Shown here: positions 5,758 to 14,110 of the stretch, one piece after another | Layout of the letters: the number at the start of each line of letters is the position of its first letter | How positions within the stretch are numbered: position 1 is the first letter of the stretch | The notes under the pieces: model-generated | Databases searched by the model: none | What the model saw: the letters and a program-made list of their open reading frames with translations, nothing else | What the model was told of the DNA's origin: nothing | Origin: Methanocellales archaeon | GTDB taxonomy: Archaea; Halobacteriota; UBA148; JAUWXC01 | DNA: 34,345 nucleotides | NCBI GenBank assembly: GCA_030610945.1 | Contig: JAUWQV010000001.1 | Coordinates: 89,901-124,245 of the forward strand | Reading direction: 5' to 3' | Translations under genes and position numbers: made by a program

Positions 5758-7080
5758 ATGATGAGCGAAAGAGCGATTGGACGGATTAAGTTGATTGTCG
5801 GATTGGTGACATTTCTCTTAATTCTACTTCTATTCTCTCCCCATGGAGTTCTTGTGGCACAGGCAGCGGTGAGTGAGTATAACTACACCACTGGAGCAGG
5901 AACTAACAAGTGGGCATACGAAAGTATAGGTGTAAACGATAATCCACCGCCCGACATCACCAGTGGAACGGAATTCACCAGTTATACTGAAATAGACTCA
6001 TCAAACGATGTTAGGTATACGACCACTGGAGGTAGTGCTACCAACAACCCCTTCCACCGCTTTGAATTTGACATTTCTGAAGACCCTGCTACCATTACCG
6101 AGATAGGTTATTATTGGGAAGGATATGGAGATATAAGTAGTAGTACTCTCTACATTTGGAATTTTACTGCATCTGATTGGGAGTCGCTCGGCACCCATGC
6201 TGAAACTACAACAGATGGAATAGTATCTGGTTCCATAACAGATACAACCAAAATCCAACAAGACTACATTAACGCCAGTGGATATCTTGAACTCTGTGCT
6301 GTAGATATAGGCAACAAACCAACCCTCATATCTACTGATTACGTTTATGTGAATGTCACTTATACTGCTCCAGACACCACTCCCCCATCATTCCACAGCC
6401 CGGGACTGAGCGGTACTGAAATACCCCAGGGAGACCCGGTCGAGCTCTGGATCAACATCACAGATGACACAGAGGTTGCCGCAAGCAACTTCACGGTCAT
6501 GTATCCGAATGGAACGTCTTATAATTTTACGGCCTCTTTGAAGAATGGAACGACTCAATCAGGATACTGGAACTACACGTTTGATACTACCGGACAGCCC
6601 CTCGGAACCTATAACTGGACCTTTGCCCATGCCAATGATACTGCGAATAACTGGAACTCGACCTCGGTTGAGTTGAAATTTAATGTGACCGAAGCTGCCT
6701 ACGTTGCCATCACAGTTTCTCCAGCCGACGTTGATTTTGGTATCGTAAATCTGGGAAGCACAAATCAAACCACAGGAGATGCTATTAACGCGACAAACAC
6801 TGGCACAGCAACAGGAGATATGCAGATAAAGGCATTCAATACGACTGATTGGACTCTTACATATGCGAATGCCACGGGAGGTCTCAGTGGAGAACAGTTC
6901 TTCTTGAACCACAACGAGACAGGATGGTGGGAGCCGATAAACTTGACCTATAGTTCCCTTGCTTCCGGCGTTCTAGCAGGAGACAGCAGAACCTTCGACC
7001 TGAGGATAGGAGTGTCGCCAGATACGACCATTACCACAGAACAAACAACAAATGTCACGATAAGGATAGTTGCGGTATAA
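5758..7080 (+). CDS. Secreted multi-domain beta-sandwich surface protein
   Basis: The protein is about 440 residues. After a basic N-terminus a hydrophobic signal sequence (IKLIVGLVTFLLILLLFSP) ends near VLVAQA-AVS. There is no C-terminal membrane helix or sorting tail. The mature part holds an N-terminal domain of about 190 residues, an Ig/fibronectin-like segment (around PQGDPVELWINITDDTEVAA), and a C-terminal module of about 130 residues that is shared almost motif for motif with the next protein (TVSPADVDFG, NQTTGDAIN, AFNTTDWTLTYANATG, GEQFFLN, TTNVTIRIVA). It is rich in N-x-S/T sequons. Start choice is uncertain (5758 or 5761), with no good binding site. It probably forms part of the cell envelope or a filament. 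Its function is unknown. Confidence 0.75.
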   Translation: MMSERAIGRIKLIVGLVTFLLILLLFSPHGVLVAQAAVSEYNYTTGAGTNKWAYESIGVNDNPPPDITSGTEFTSYTEIDSSNDVRYTTTGGSATNNPFHRFEFDISEDPATITEIGYYWEGYGDISSSTLYIWNFTASDWESLGTHAETTTDGIVSGSITDTTKIQQDYINASGYLELCAVDIGNKPTLISTDYVYVNVTYTAPDTTPPSFHSPGLSGTEIPQGDPVELWINITDDTEVAASNFTVMYPNGTSYNFTASLKNGTTQSGYWNYTFDTTGQPLGTYNWTFAHANDTANNWNSTSVELKFNVTEAAYVAITVSPADVDFGIVNLGSTNQTTGDAINATNTGTATGDMQIKAFNTTDWTLTYANATGGLSGEQFFLNHNETGWWEPINLTYSSLASGVLAGDSRTFDLRIGVSPDTTITTEQTTNVTIRIVAV

Positions 7081-7092
7081 CCACATAATGGA

Positions 7093-7108
7093 AGATAAAT
7101 ATAAATAT
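7093..7108 (+). promoter_or_regulatory. TATA-like element ahead of 7173 gene
   Basis: GATAAATATAAATATC lies in the 92-base gap before ATG 7173, and AAGGGTGGGC at 7155-7164 is the ribosome-binding site. The small secreted protein can therefore be expressed apart from the preceding gene. Confidence 0.4.
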
Positions 7109-7172
7109 CAAGAGCAAAAGAACACTACATAAAGCAACAAAAGATATTCGGCAAAAGGGTGGGCAGATAAAA

Positions 7173-7685
7173 ATGGAAATAAAAGAAATAATCCTGACAA
7201 TCGCGACAATCTTGACGATTATAGTAGTAGTACTGGCTCCAGGGCCAGCGAGTGCGGGGTCGGAAGGCACCGTTAACATAACCTGCACACCAGGATATCT
7301 TGCCCTCACAGTTTCTCCTGGCGACATTGCTTTTGGTACTGTAGGTCTGGGAGAGACCAACCAAACCACAGGAGATGCAATCAACGTGACAAACATCGGC
7401 ACTCTAACCGCGAACTTCAATATATGGGCATTTAATACGACTGATTGGACTCTTACTTACGCGAATGCCACTGGAGATCTCGATGGAGAACAGTTCTTCT
7501 TGAATGAAAATGAAACAGGAAATTATGGAATATGGACGCCGATAAATCTGACTAGTAGTGTTCTTGCCACCAGCGTTGCAGTAGACGATAGCGCACTCTT
7601 TGACCTGAAGATAGGGGTGTCAGGTGATACGGTTGCAACAACAGCACAAACAACAAATGTCACACTGCAAATAGTTGCGGCATAA
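7173..7685 (+). CDS. Small secreted beta-sandwich protein (paralogue of preceding C-terminal module)
   Basis: The 170-residue protein consists of a signal peptide (IILTIATILTIIVVVLAP, cleavage near ASAG) and a single module equal to the C-terminal part of the preceding protein: ALTVSPGDIAFGTVGLG, NQTTGDAINVTN, AFNTTDWTLTYANATG, GEQFFLNENETG and a final TTNVTLQIVAA. The whole mature protein is one predicted beta-sandwich with many sequons and no membrane anchor. The pattern FGTV followed by a W-T-L strand recalls WxL or TasA/bundling-pilin type subunits. That resemblance is only by eye. It could be a filament or mat subunit, with the larger protein as a cap or adaptor. Confidence 0.75.
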   Translation: MEIKEIILTIATILTIIVVVLAPGPASAGSEGTVNITCTPGYLALTVSPGDIAFGTVGLGETNQTTGDAINVTNIGTLTANFNIWAFNTTDWTLTYANATGDLDGEQFFLNENETGNYGIWTPINLTSSVLATSVAVDDSALFDLKIGVSGDTVATTAQTTNVTLQIVAA

Positions 7686-7730
7686 AGGTTGAGCTGGCAC
7701 AGGGACATAATGCAATAGAGGGGGGCTCAA

Positions 7731-7742
7731 AGTTTATATACT
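7731..7742 (+). promoter_or_regulatory. TATA-box promoter of the 7766-10921 operon
   Basis: AGTTTATATACT is a near-consensus archaeal TATA box centred about 29 bases before ATG 7766, so the message is probably leaderless or nearly so. No ribosome-binding site is visible before that ATG, which agrees. Confidence 0.65.
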
Positions 7743-7765
7743 CTATTTCCTACATTACTACACGC

Positions 7766-8368
7766 ATGCGAACTAAAAGAGCGGGTATTTGGGTAGTTTT
7801 GTTTTCAATCGCAATTCTATGTTTAATCAGCGTGGCTCAGGCGCAGGTAGGACTCAGGGTAGCCCCTCCCGTGATAACCCTGCGTGATGTCAGTCTTGGT
7901 GAAAATCACCAAGTAGCCACTTTGGCGATTGTAAACGTGGGCGAAGGCACCCATACCTACGCAATATCGATTGACCATCCTGTAACCTATAGGGAAGGCT
8001 ACGACCCTTTGCCTGATGAAGGCTATAATCAAGGCTGGGTTACGTTCGACAAAACCAGCATAACCCTGGGCCCTAATGAGCCAGGAGAAGTAAAGGTATT
8101 TTTAGAGATACCGAACGAGAAACAATATCATGCCCAAAATTGGGAGACCTGGATAAACGTAGAGGGTAGTGGAGGGGTTGGGGTTGCAGTGGCTGTGCGG
8201 TTATTAATATCAACTGCAGGAGAGCCTCCAACGATTTTCGACCGCATGATAATGTTTATCCAAGACGAGGCGGCGATGTTAGCTTTGATAGGAATCATAA
8301 CCGCGTGCATCATCGCAGGCATATACGTCTTCAGAAAGAAGTTTACCTTAACGATTGGAAAGAAGTAA
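7766..8368 (+). CDS. Membrane-anchored Ig-like surface protein
   Basis: The 200-residue protein has a signal peptide (VVLFSIAILCLISVAQAQ), one external Ig-like domain (residues about 27-150: RVAPPVITLRDVSLGENHQV, ATLAIVNVGEG, ITLGPNEPGEVKVFLEIP), and one C-terminal membrane helix (about 173-192) with a short basic tail KKFTLTIGKK. The domain layout resembles DUF916-like chaperone/anchor domains that accompany WxL proteins in Firmicutes. This is by analogy only. Twelve bases separate it from the next large gene, whose GGAGAG binding site lies in the gap, so they form an operon. Confidence 0.75.
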   Translation: MRTKRAGIWVVLFSIAILCLISVAQAQVGLRVAPPVITLRDVSLGENHQVATLAIVNVGEGTHTYAISIDHPVTYREGYDPLPDEGYNQGWVTFDKTSITLGPNEPGEVKVFLEIPNEKQYHAQNWETWINVEGSGGVGVAVAVRLLISTAGEPPTIFDRMIMFIQDEAAMLALIGIITACIIAGIYVFRKKFTLTIGKK

Positions 8369-8380
8369 AGGAGAGATTTA

Positions 8381-10921
8381 ATGTGGAAGAAGATACTCGC
8401 TTTTATCGTTCTTTTGTTTATTCTTCCACTAATCCCGCAATTTTATACGGGTACTCCTGTTAATGCTGCAGACGTTGTCAACGTTACTGTTGCGGTCGAT
8501 ACAGTTTCACCAGAAGCGTCCAACGAAACGCCTGCGAATCTCACATACATAAACTATGCCACGCCAATAATCAGCATTAATATTACCGATGCTCTCACTG
8601 GCGTTAATGTGGACACCATTAATATGACGGTGAACGGAACGGTTGTAACCATCAACACAACAGCAATCATAGATGGGTATCATGTAGAAAACACGACGAC
8701 GACACCGTTTCCAAAGGAACAAGTAGTCAACGTAACGGTAGAGGCATATGATAATGCTCCTGAGCCCAATAAGATGACGTTTAATTGGTCGTTCACCATC
8801 GACACAATTGACCCAATAGTAACGATAGACCCTGTGACGACGCCGACAAACGTGAGCACCCAGACGATCGCTGGCAACTTCACAGAAACCAATATCGACA
8901 AAATAGTGGTTAAATTGGTTTTTCAAGATGCTAGTGTTACTGAAACAGAGGCAACGCTGAATAAAATCGCAGAAACATACGATGCACTGGTTGTTTTTGT
9001 GGAGGATGGCACTTACAACATCACGGCCACGGCGATCGATAACGCAACCAACACTAATACGAGCACTACCATCATCGTCTATGATGCAACATCACCAAGT
9101 GTAGTAAATGAAACGCCTGCAGCTAACACGTACACAGACAATACCACGCCGACGATCAGCGTTGACATTACCGATGCTCTCTCTGGCGTTAATGAAAACA
9201 CCATTAAGATGGTCGTGGAGGAAATAAACGTAACTGCCGAGACGGACATAACACCGATCACAGGCGGATATCATGTAGAATATACGCCAACAACACCATT
9301 TGCAGAAGGACAGGTGGTCAACGTCGCCATCGAAGCATTGGATAACGCCACTAATAGCATGGCATATGATTGGTCATTCATGATAGGCACTCTTGATGCT
9401 GAGATCAAATTCTCGATAAGTACAACGTCTCTCTACCAATATGAGAATATAGAGTTCAGCGTCACCGTAAACAACACAGGAGACTTTTCTATCTCGCCTT
9501 CGGGCTGGGTTAACATATCGGATTCCTCAAACACCATAATAGCCACGCTGGAGCTTGATCCCCCAGGTACAGCCATTCAGCCAGGCAGTGATTACACAAC
9601 CACTGCAGGCTGGAATACCGGCAGCAACGCCATAGGAACCTATACGGCAAATGTAACGATGTATTATGATGGAAAGTCCGTTTCTTCTACAGATACTTTT
9701 TCCATCGTTTCTCCACCGCCGCCTCCGGCAGTAGGAGGGGGAATTTCACCACCGATAATCCCGCCCCTAGAAGTCCTATTGAAATTTATCCAGCTCCCTG
9801 TGCTCCAGGAGGTCAGACCAGGGGAAACAGTTAGGACGAAGATATTTATCCATAATCCCACCGCCGACGATTTCGGCGAACTCATAGCACGGATTTCAAT
9901 TGCAGGCGTCCCAGAAGACTGGGTAACCATACTTCCAGAAATCCTCTCTCTGGGTTCCAAGGAATCCAAGGTCCTGGACATAATACTGACCATTCCCGCA
10001 GATGCACGAGCTGGAGACTACAAAGTGGGAATCGACATCTCCAACAAACGTATCGAGGCCGAGAACTTCTTCATTTTGAGGGTCAATCCGCATCCTCCCG
10101 GATATGATAAGCCCAGTGTAACAAGGATAGTCAATATCGATAAATCGAGAGGCAATACTCTGATTTCGCTGGAGGTGAAGAATGCCGGAAATTTTGTAGA
10201 AGAAGTCGAGATAATAGAGGAAATTCCCAAGGAGCTCGCTCAAACAGCGGATCAGATCGAATTTAGCATTCCTCCCACCGAAATCCTGGAAGCTGACCCT
10301 GTTGTAAAATGGGTCATCGAGGACCTGCAGCCCTATGAGACCAGGACAATTTCGTACAGGGTTCCCGTAATCCTAGATGAATACTCCGCTTATGTATACT
10401 GGCCAGTCAAGCAAACAAGCATCATCTACGAGAAACCGCCTGAACTGATCGAAGTCTCAAGGATAAGCACTCCAGAGCTATTTCCAGGTACAACCGAAGA
10501 GATTTCGATTGGCCTGAGAAATCTGGACACCAAACCCGTGAATCTGACCGCAAAACTTGAATTACCAGCCAACTGGGGGATAACTCCTGATAAGATAGTT
10601 ACGACCATTCCGCCAAGAGATTCCAGCACCCTGTCTTTCCTGGTAACACCTCCATCTCAGGCAGCGGCAGGAACGCATACCATGACACTCAGGATATCCT
10701 ATGACGGCCGGGAATTCACTGTAGACTCCACGGCAATCGTCAAACACCCCTCATGGATTCACCGGTTTTTAACATACCTGCTGGAACTCGTATTGGCATT
10801 GACGATAATTGTGGTCGTTGTCTTTATCATCCTCATCCTGAGGGGGAAATTTATGGAGAGGGGGCGTAGAAGGGGCGGCGTCAGCCTGCTGAAGCTCAAG
10901 CAGGAGATGAAAAAGAGATAA
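8381..10921 (+). CDS. Large membrane-anchored surface protein (Ig-like repeats, CARDB and NEW3 domains)
   Basis: The 846-residue protein reads in order: signal peptide (1-30), two copies of a Ig-like repeat (43-141 and 238-336) with a different Ig-like domain between them, a CARDB-type domain (338-442), a proline/glycine linker (SPPPPPAVGGGISPP), a NEW3-like domain (about 465-567, LPVLQEVRPGETV), a second conserved beta-domain (PPGYDKPS to VYWPVKQ), a third (RISTPELFPGTTEEISIGL to VKHPS), one membrane helix (about 790-818) and a basic cytoplasmic tail RRRGGVSLLKLKQEMKKR. The orientation is mostly outside. From the linker onward it is a paralogue of the 11041-12654 product. Many sequons suggest glycosylation. 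There is no catalytic motif, so a structural, adhesive or ligand-binding role is likely. Confidence 0.8.
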   Translation: MWKKILAFIVLLFILPLIPQFYTGTPVNAADVVNVTVAVDTVSPEASNETPANLTYINYATPIISINITDALTGVNVDTINMTVNGTVVTINTTAIIDGYHVENTTTTPFPKEQVVNVTVEAYDNAPEPNKMTFNWSFTIDTIDPIVTIDPVTTPTNVSTQTIAGNFTETNIDKIVVKLVFQDASVTETEATLNKIAETYDALVVFVEDGTYNITATAIDNATNTNTSTTIIVYDATSPSVVNETPAANTYTDNTTPTISVDITDALSGVNENTIKMVVEEINVTAETDITPITGGYHVEYTPTTPFAEGQVVNVAIEALDNATNSMAYDWSFMIGTLDAEIKFSISTTSLYQYENIEFSVTVNNTGDFSISPSGWVNISDSSNTIIATLELDPPGTAIQPGSDYTTTAGWNTGSNAIGTYTANVTMYYDGKSVSSTDTFSIVSPPPPPAVGGGISPPIIPPLEVLLKFIQLPVLQEVRPGETVRTKIFIHNPTADDFGELIARISIAGVPEDWVTILPEILSLGSKESKVLDIILTIPADARAGDYKVGIDISNKRIEAENFFILRVNPHPPGYDKPSVTRIVNIDKSRGNTLISLEVKNAGNFVEEVEIIEEIPKELAQTADQIEFSIPPTEILEADPVVKWVIEDLQPYETRTISYRVPVILDEYSAYVYWPVKQTSIIYEKPPELIEVSRISTPELFPGTTEEISIGLRNLDTKPVNLTAKLELPANWGITPDKIVTTIPPRDSSTLSFLVTPPSQAAAGTHTMTLRISYDGREFTVDSTAIVKHPSWIHRFLTYLLELVLALTIIVVVVFIILILRGKFMERGRRRGGVSLLKLKQEMKKR
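8507..8803 (+). repeat. Ig-like domain repeat, unit 1
   Basis: It encodes residues 43-141 and is similar at DNA and protein level to 9092-9388 (SNETPANLTY / VNETPAANTY, INITDALTGVN / VDITDALSGVN, GYHVENTTTTPF / GYHVEYTPTTPF). It is an internal tandem-type domain duplication. Confidence 0.85.
9092..9388 (+). repeat. Ig-like domain repeat, unit 2
   Basis: It encodes residues 238-336, the second copy of the domain at 43-141. Short DNA blocks such as ATTACCGATGCTCTC are identical in both. Confidence 0.85.
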
Positions 10922-10962
10922 ATAGGAATGAATTTACATCATTTATATTACAGGATAATCCC

Positions 10963-10974
10963 CTTATATAAACG
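10963..10974 (+). promoter_or_regulatory. TATA-box promoter of 11041 gene
   Basis: CTTATATAAACG lies about 72 bases before ATG 11041, predicting a leader of about 45 bases that contains the strong binding site GAGGGGGGTG (11028-11037). This gene therefore has its own promoter, unlike its leaderless neighbour. Confidence 0.55.
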
Positions 10975-11040
10975 ATGACATTATTATAATGATGATAGAT
11001 AGTAATAACAGATAAAATGACTTTAAAGAGGGGGGTGTAG

Positions 11041-12654
11041 ATGTATAAGAGAGATGTCATTCTTTTTCTCGGTTTTGTATGCATCCTTCTGTTGATATTC
11101 CCCCCGCATATGATTGCATATAATGCCAGTGCTGAAGTCATGGCTGTTCCACACGCCTCTGCTGAAATCGTCGAATTCTCGATAAATCCCACTTCTGCCT
11201 GCCAGTATCAGGATGTGGATTTTATCGTGACCGTAGCAAACAGAGGAAATACTTTGATTCTACCCAGAGTCCAGATTGATATATTTGATCCTTATAACAC
11301 TACCATGGCCACCCTGAACCTCGAGTCCCCGGATACGTATATCATCGAAGGAGAAAGGCAGGATTTCATAGCAAGCTGGAATACCGGAGATTTGTTTTCT
11401 GGAACCTACACAGCAAGGGCCGTCGTGCATTATGAGGATAAATCCACTTCTGAGGAGTTGCGAACCTTTTTCATCATTTCACGTCCAACTCCACCAGCCC
11501 CGTCAACCCCCCCAATAACTCCGCCGAGAGAAGCCTGGATGAGATTCACCAGACTCCCGGTGCTTCAAGAAGTTAGACCCGGGGAGACCGTGGTAACGAG
11601 CGTTCGCGTCGAGATACCTTCCTCTAAGGACGTTAAAATGGAGGTCTCGGGAATTCCCCAACACTGGATAGACGTAATACCCACACCTTTTCTTCCGTAT
11701 CTCCAGAAATCCAAAAGTTGGAGCATGATAATAACAGTTCCTTCGTATGTAGAGCCCGGGGACTACATGGTGACATATACCGTCAGTGGTGAGGGCATCA
11801 AAGGTGAGAACCTCTTTATCCTGAGGGTTAAACCATATTCTCCTGGTTATGACAAGCCCAGCATAGTGAGAACGGTCAACATCGACAAGGATAAGGGCAA
11901 CACCCTGGTTTCGATAAGAGTAAAGAACAGCGGAAATGTTGTGGATAGATTGGAGGTAATAGAAGATGTCCCCAAATCGATTGTCTGGAGTGCAGATCAA
12001 ATCAAATTTGGCACTTCTCCTGCCAAAATCCTGACATCTGACCCGGTTATAAAATGGGTTCTCGATGACTTGGACCCGTATGAGACCAGGACCATTTCCT
12101 ATGAGGTCCCCGTAGTCTTGGGCGAATATTCTCCCTATGTATACTGGCCTGTTAGCCAGATGAACGTCATCTATAAGAAGCCGCCTGAATTAATCAAAAT
12201 CTTGGGGATGAGTACCCCCTATCTAGCCGCTGGTAAAACTGGAGAAGTTTCAGTTACTCTGACGAATCAAGATACAAAGCCAGTAGATATTGCCGCAAAA
12301 CTCGAATTGCCAGCCAACTGGGGGATAACTCCCGATAAGATAGTTACAACCCTTCCCCCAATGGAATCTAACACTTTAATCTTCTTCGTAATGCCTCCTG
12401 TATACACCGCATCCGGGACCTATACTATCACACTTAGAGCGCCTTATGATACTCAGGAACTGGTGAGAGATAACACAGTAGTTGTCTTGGGGCCCTCAAT
12501 ATATAGATTTTTACAGGCATACTCGTTTTTATTATTGGTACCGGCTGTCGTCATAATTGGCATCGTTTTAATGAAGTGGAGACCTGCTAGGGCAGGTCAG
12601 AGAAAAGGGGGCGTCAGTCTGCTGAGACTCAAGCAAGAGATGGAAGAGAAATAG
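11041..12654 (+). CDS. Membrane-anchored surface protein (CARDB, NEW3), paralogue of 8381-10921 product
   Basis: The 537-residue protein has a signal peptide (VILFLGFVCILLLIFPP), a CARDB-like domain (AEIVEFSINPTSACQYQDVDF onward), a proline linker, a NEW3-like domain (LPVLQEVRPGETVVTSVRV), the SPGYDKPS beta-domain, the LPANWGITPDKIVTT domain, one membrane helix (YSFLLLVPAVVIIGIVLM) and a cytoplasmic tail QRKGGVSLLRLKQEMEEK. It lacks the N-terminal Ig repeats of its paralogue but keeps the same domain order and the same unusual tail. One 64-base block (12296-12359) differs from 10551-10614 at only about six sites, suggesting gene conversion or tight constraint. Its role is unknown and probably structural, in the envelope. 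Confidence 0.8.
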   Translation: MYKRDVILFLGFVCILLLIFPPHMIAYNASAEVMAVPHASAEIVEFSINPTSACQYQDVDFIVTVANRGNTLILPRVQIDIFDPYNTTMATLNLESPDTYIIEGERQDFIASWNTGDLFSGTYTARAVVHYEDKSTSEELRTFFIISRPTPPAPSTPPITPPREAWMRFTRLPVLQEVRPGETVVTSVRVEIPSSKDVKMEVSGIPQHWIDVIPTPFLPYLQKSKSWSMIITVPSYVEPGDYMVTYTVSGEGIKGENLFILRVKPYSPGYDKPSIVRTVNIDKDKGNTLVSIRVKNSGNVVDRLEVIEDVPKSIVWSADQIKFGTSPAKILTSDPVIKWVLDDLDPYETRTISYEVPVVLGEYSPYVYWPVSQMNVIYKKPPELIKILGMSTPYLAAGKTGEVSVTLTNQDTKPVDIAAKLELPANWGITPDKIVTTLPPMESNTLIFFVMPPVYTASGTYTITLRAPYDTQELVRDNTVVVLGPSIYRFLQAYSFLLLVPAVVIIGIVLMKWRPARAGQRKGGVSLLRLKQEMEEK

Positions 12655-12663
12655 TCAATATCT

Positions 12664-12684
12664 CTTATTTTAAAATTTTTTATT
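12664..12684 (+). terminator. T-rich terminator after surface cluster
   Basis: TATTTTAAAATTTTTTATTG follows the stop at 12654 by about ten bases. Archaeal terminators are typically such T-runs. No strong hairpin is present. Confidence 0.4.
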
Positions 12685-12728
12685 GATATTGTGCCCATTT
12701 TTAGCATATTTAACGGAATTTTTAAAAA

Positions 12729-12741
12729 GTTATATTTATAG
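12729..12741 (+). promoter_or_regulatory. TATA-box promoter of MinD-like gene
   Basis: GTTATATTTATAG lies about 55 bases ahead of ATG 12789. A weak binding site CGGAGA is at 12775-12780. Confidence 0.5.
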
Positions 12742-12788
12742 GAAGAGGTAAAAGTATAACTAGGTAGTGGTGTTCGGAGAATTTTGAT

Positions 12789-13544
12789 ATGAAGATCATT
12801 GGAGTCGTGTCTGGGAAAGGCGGCGTCGGAAAGACGACGACCGTAGCAAACCTGGGTGCGGCATTATTTTCCGAACTTAACAGAAGAGTTCTTTTAGTAG
12901 ATGGCAACTTTAGCACGCCAGACCTTGGACTGCATCTTGGAATATACTCTTTTTCCAATACACTGGAAGACGTACTAAGAAAAAAGATTCCTGCTGCTGA
13001 AGCAATTTATTCCAATAACTCTGGAATCAATGTGATGTCAACTTCATTATCAACGGATAAACCAAAAAGACCGCCCAGCACTGTAAATTTAAAAAAGGTC
13101 TTACAAGGTCTGAAGAAGTATGAATGGATTTTGGTAGATTCCGCACCAGGAATAGGAAAAGATACCATCTCCATTTTAAAGGTTTGCGACGAGGTTTTGG
13201 TCGTAACAAATCCCGAGTTGCCGGCAATTAATAACACGCTTAAGATGATTAAAACAGCCGAGACGATTGGAGTTCCAGTTAAAGGAGTCATATTGAACAA
13301 GGTAAGAGGGAGAGGGTATGAGCCTTCGATAAGTGAAATCGATGCTGTTTGTAATGCTCCAGTGATAGCTAGTATCCCAGATGATGTCGAAGTCATAAGA
13401 AGCATATCTGACATGAATCCGGTTGTGTTGAACGCTCCTAATTCTCCTGCTGCAATTGAATTCAAGAAACTGGCTGCCCACCTGGTCGGAAAAGAATACA
13501 AGGTTGAATTGTGGGGTAGGGTAAGACAATTCTTTAGGTTCTAG
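12789..13544 (+). CDS. MinD/ParA-family P-loop ATPase
   Basis: The 251-residue protein has the deviant Walker A GKGGVGKTTT (residues 9-18) with the signature Lys, switch I DGNFSTPDLGLHLG and the Walker B region WILVDSAPGIGKD. A C-terminal segment ELWGRVRQFFRF looks like an amphipathic membrane-targeting helix, as in MinD. Such ATPases dimerise on membranes with ATP and position partner complexes. There is no minC, minE or chemotaxis neighbour. The upstream neighbours are membrane-anchored surface proteins with a conserved cytoplasmic tail. The ATPase may place that surface structure, but this rests on gene order only. It has its own TATA box. Confidence 0.88.
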   Translation: MKIIGVVSGKGGVGKTTTVANLGAALFSELNRRVLLVDGNFSTPDLGLHLGIYSFSNTLEDVLRKKIPAAEAIYSNNSGINVMSTSLSTDKPKRPPSTVNLKKVLQGLKKYEWILVDSAPGIGKDTISILKVCDEVLVVTNPELPAINNTLKMIKTAETIGVPVKGVILNKVRGRGYEPSISEIDAVCNAPVIASIPDDVEVIRSISDMNPVVLNAPNSPAAIEFKKLAAHLVGKEYKVELWGRVRQFFRF

Positions 13545-13560
13545 GCATCGTACGTCATTG

Positions 13561-13574
13561 CTATAAGATTTATC
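13561..13574 (+). promoter_or_regulatory. TATA-box promoter of THEP1-trm1 operon
   Basis: CTATAAGATTTATC is centred about 30 bases before ATG 13601, and no ribosome-binding site is seen, consistent with a leaderless message. Confidence 0.5.
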
Positions 13575-13600
13575 TCTTTTGAACGACGAAATAATAAGCG

Positions 13601-14110
13601 ATGTGTAGAATTGCCATAACAGGACCACCGAGAATTGGAAAGACCACGATATGTAGGAAAGTTATAGAGTCTCTGGGCTGCAGAGTCGGAGGAATGAGCA
13701 CATCAGAGATCAGAGACGGCGATAGAATCGGATTTCAGATCACGGATTTGATGACCGGCGCAACCGGCACACTGGCCCATGTTCACGCCTCCGGTCCAAT
13801 GATTGGGAAATATCACGTCAATTTGACAAACTTAGACAACATCGGCGCAAAGGCCATCGAGCGCGCCTTAGACGCAGAGCTAATCGTCATCGATGAGATA
13901 GGACCGATGGAACTGAAGTCAGGGAGATTTATTAAGGCTGTAGAGATGGCACTGAACTCGGATAAGCCCATGTTGGTCACCCTGCATCAGCGGTCAAGAC
14001 ATTCATTGGCTGAACGCATTAGGTCTGGATTTGAAGTCATCGAGATAACCAGGGAGAACAGGGATACTATCACCAACAAAATAATAGAGGAGATATGCAA
14101 ACCGAGATAA
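13601..14110 (+). CDS. Nucleoside-triphosphatase THEP1 family
   Basis: The 169-residue protein has Walker A GPPRIGKTT (residues 8-16), then GGMSTSEIRDGDRIGFQI, Walker B VIDEIGPMELKS and LVTLHQRS, all characteristic of THEP1/cancer-related NTPases that hydrolyse several NTPs in vitro. The cellular role is not established for the family. It overlaps trm1 by 16 bases, with GAGGAGAT inside its 3' end serving as trm1 binding site, so the two are co-transcribed. Confidence 0.9.
   Translation: MCRIAITGPPRIGKTTICRKVIESLGCRVGGMSTSEIRDGDRIGFQITDLMTGATGTLAHVHASGPMIGKYHVNLTNLDNIGAKAIERALDAELIVIDEIGPMELKSGRFIKAVEMALNSDKPMLVTLHQRSRHSLAERIRSGFEVIEITRENRDTITNKIIEEICKPR

Noticed and set aside
8507-9388. Long repeats as possible mobile or satellite DNA
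   Set aside because: They are in-frame Ig-like domain duplications in a surface protein.
5758-12654. Local surface proteins as ArtA substrates
   Set aside because: None ends in PGF followed by a hydrophobic helix and basic tail. The anchored ones have ordinary membrane helices with longer cytoplasmic tails.
12789-13544. MinD-like gene as a plasmid-type ParA partition system
   Set aside because: There is no ParB or centromere-like repeat nearby, and the C-terminal amphipathic helix and context fit MinD better.
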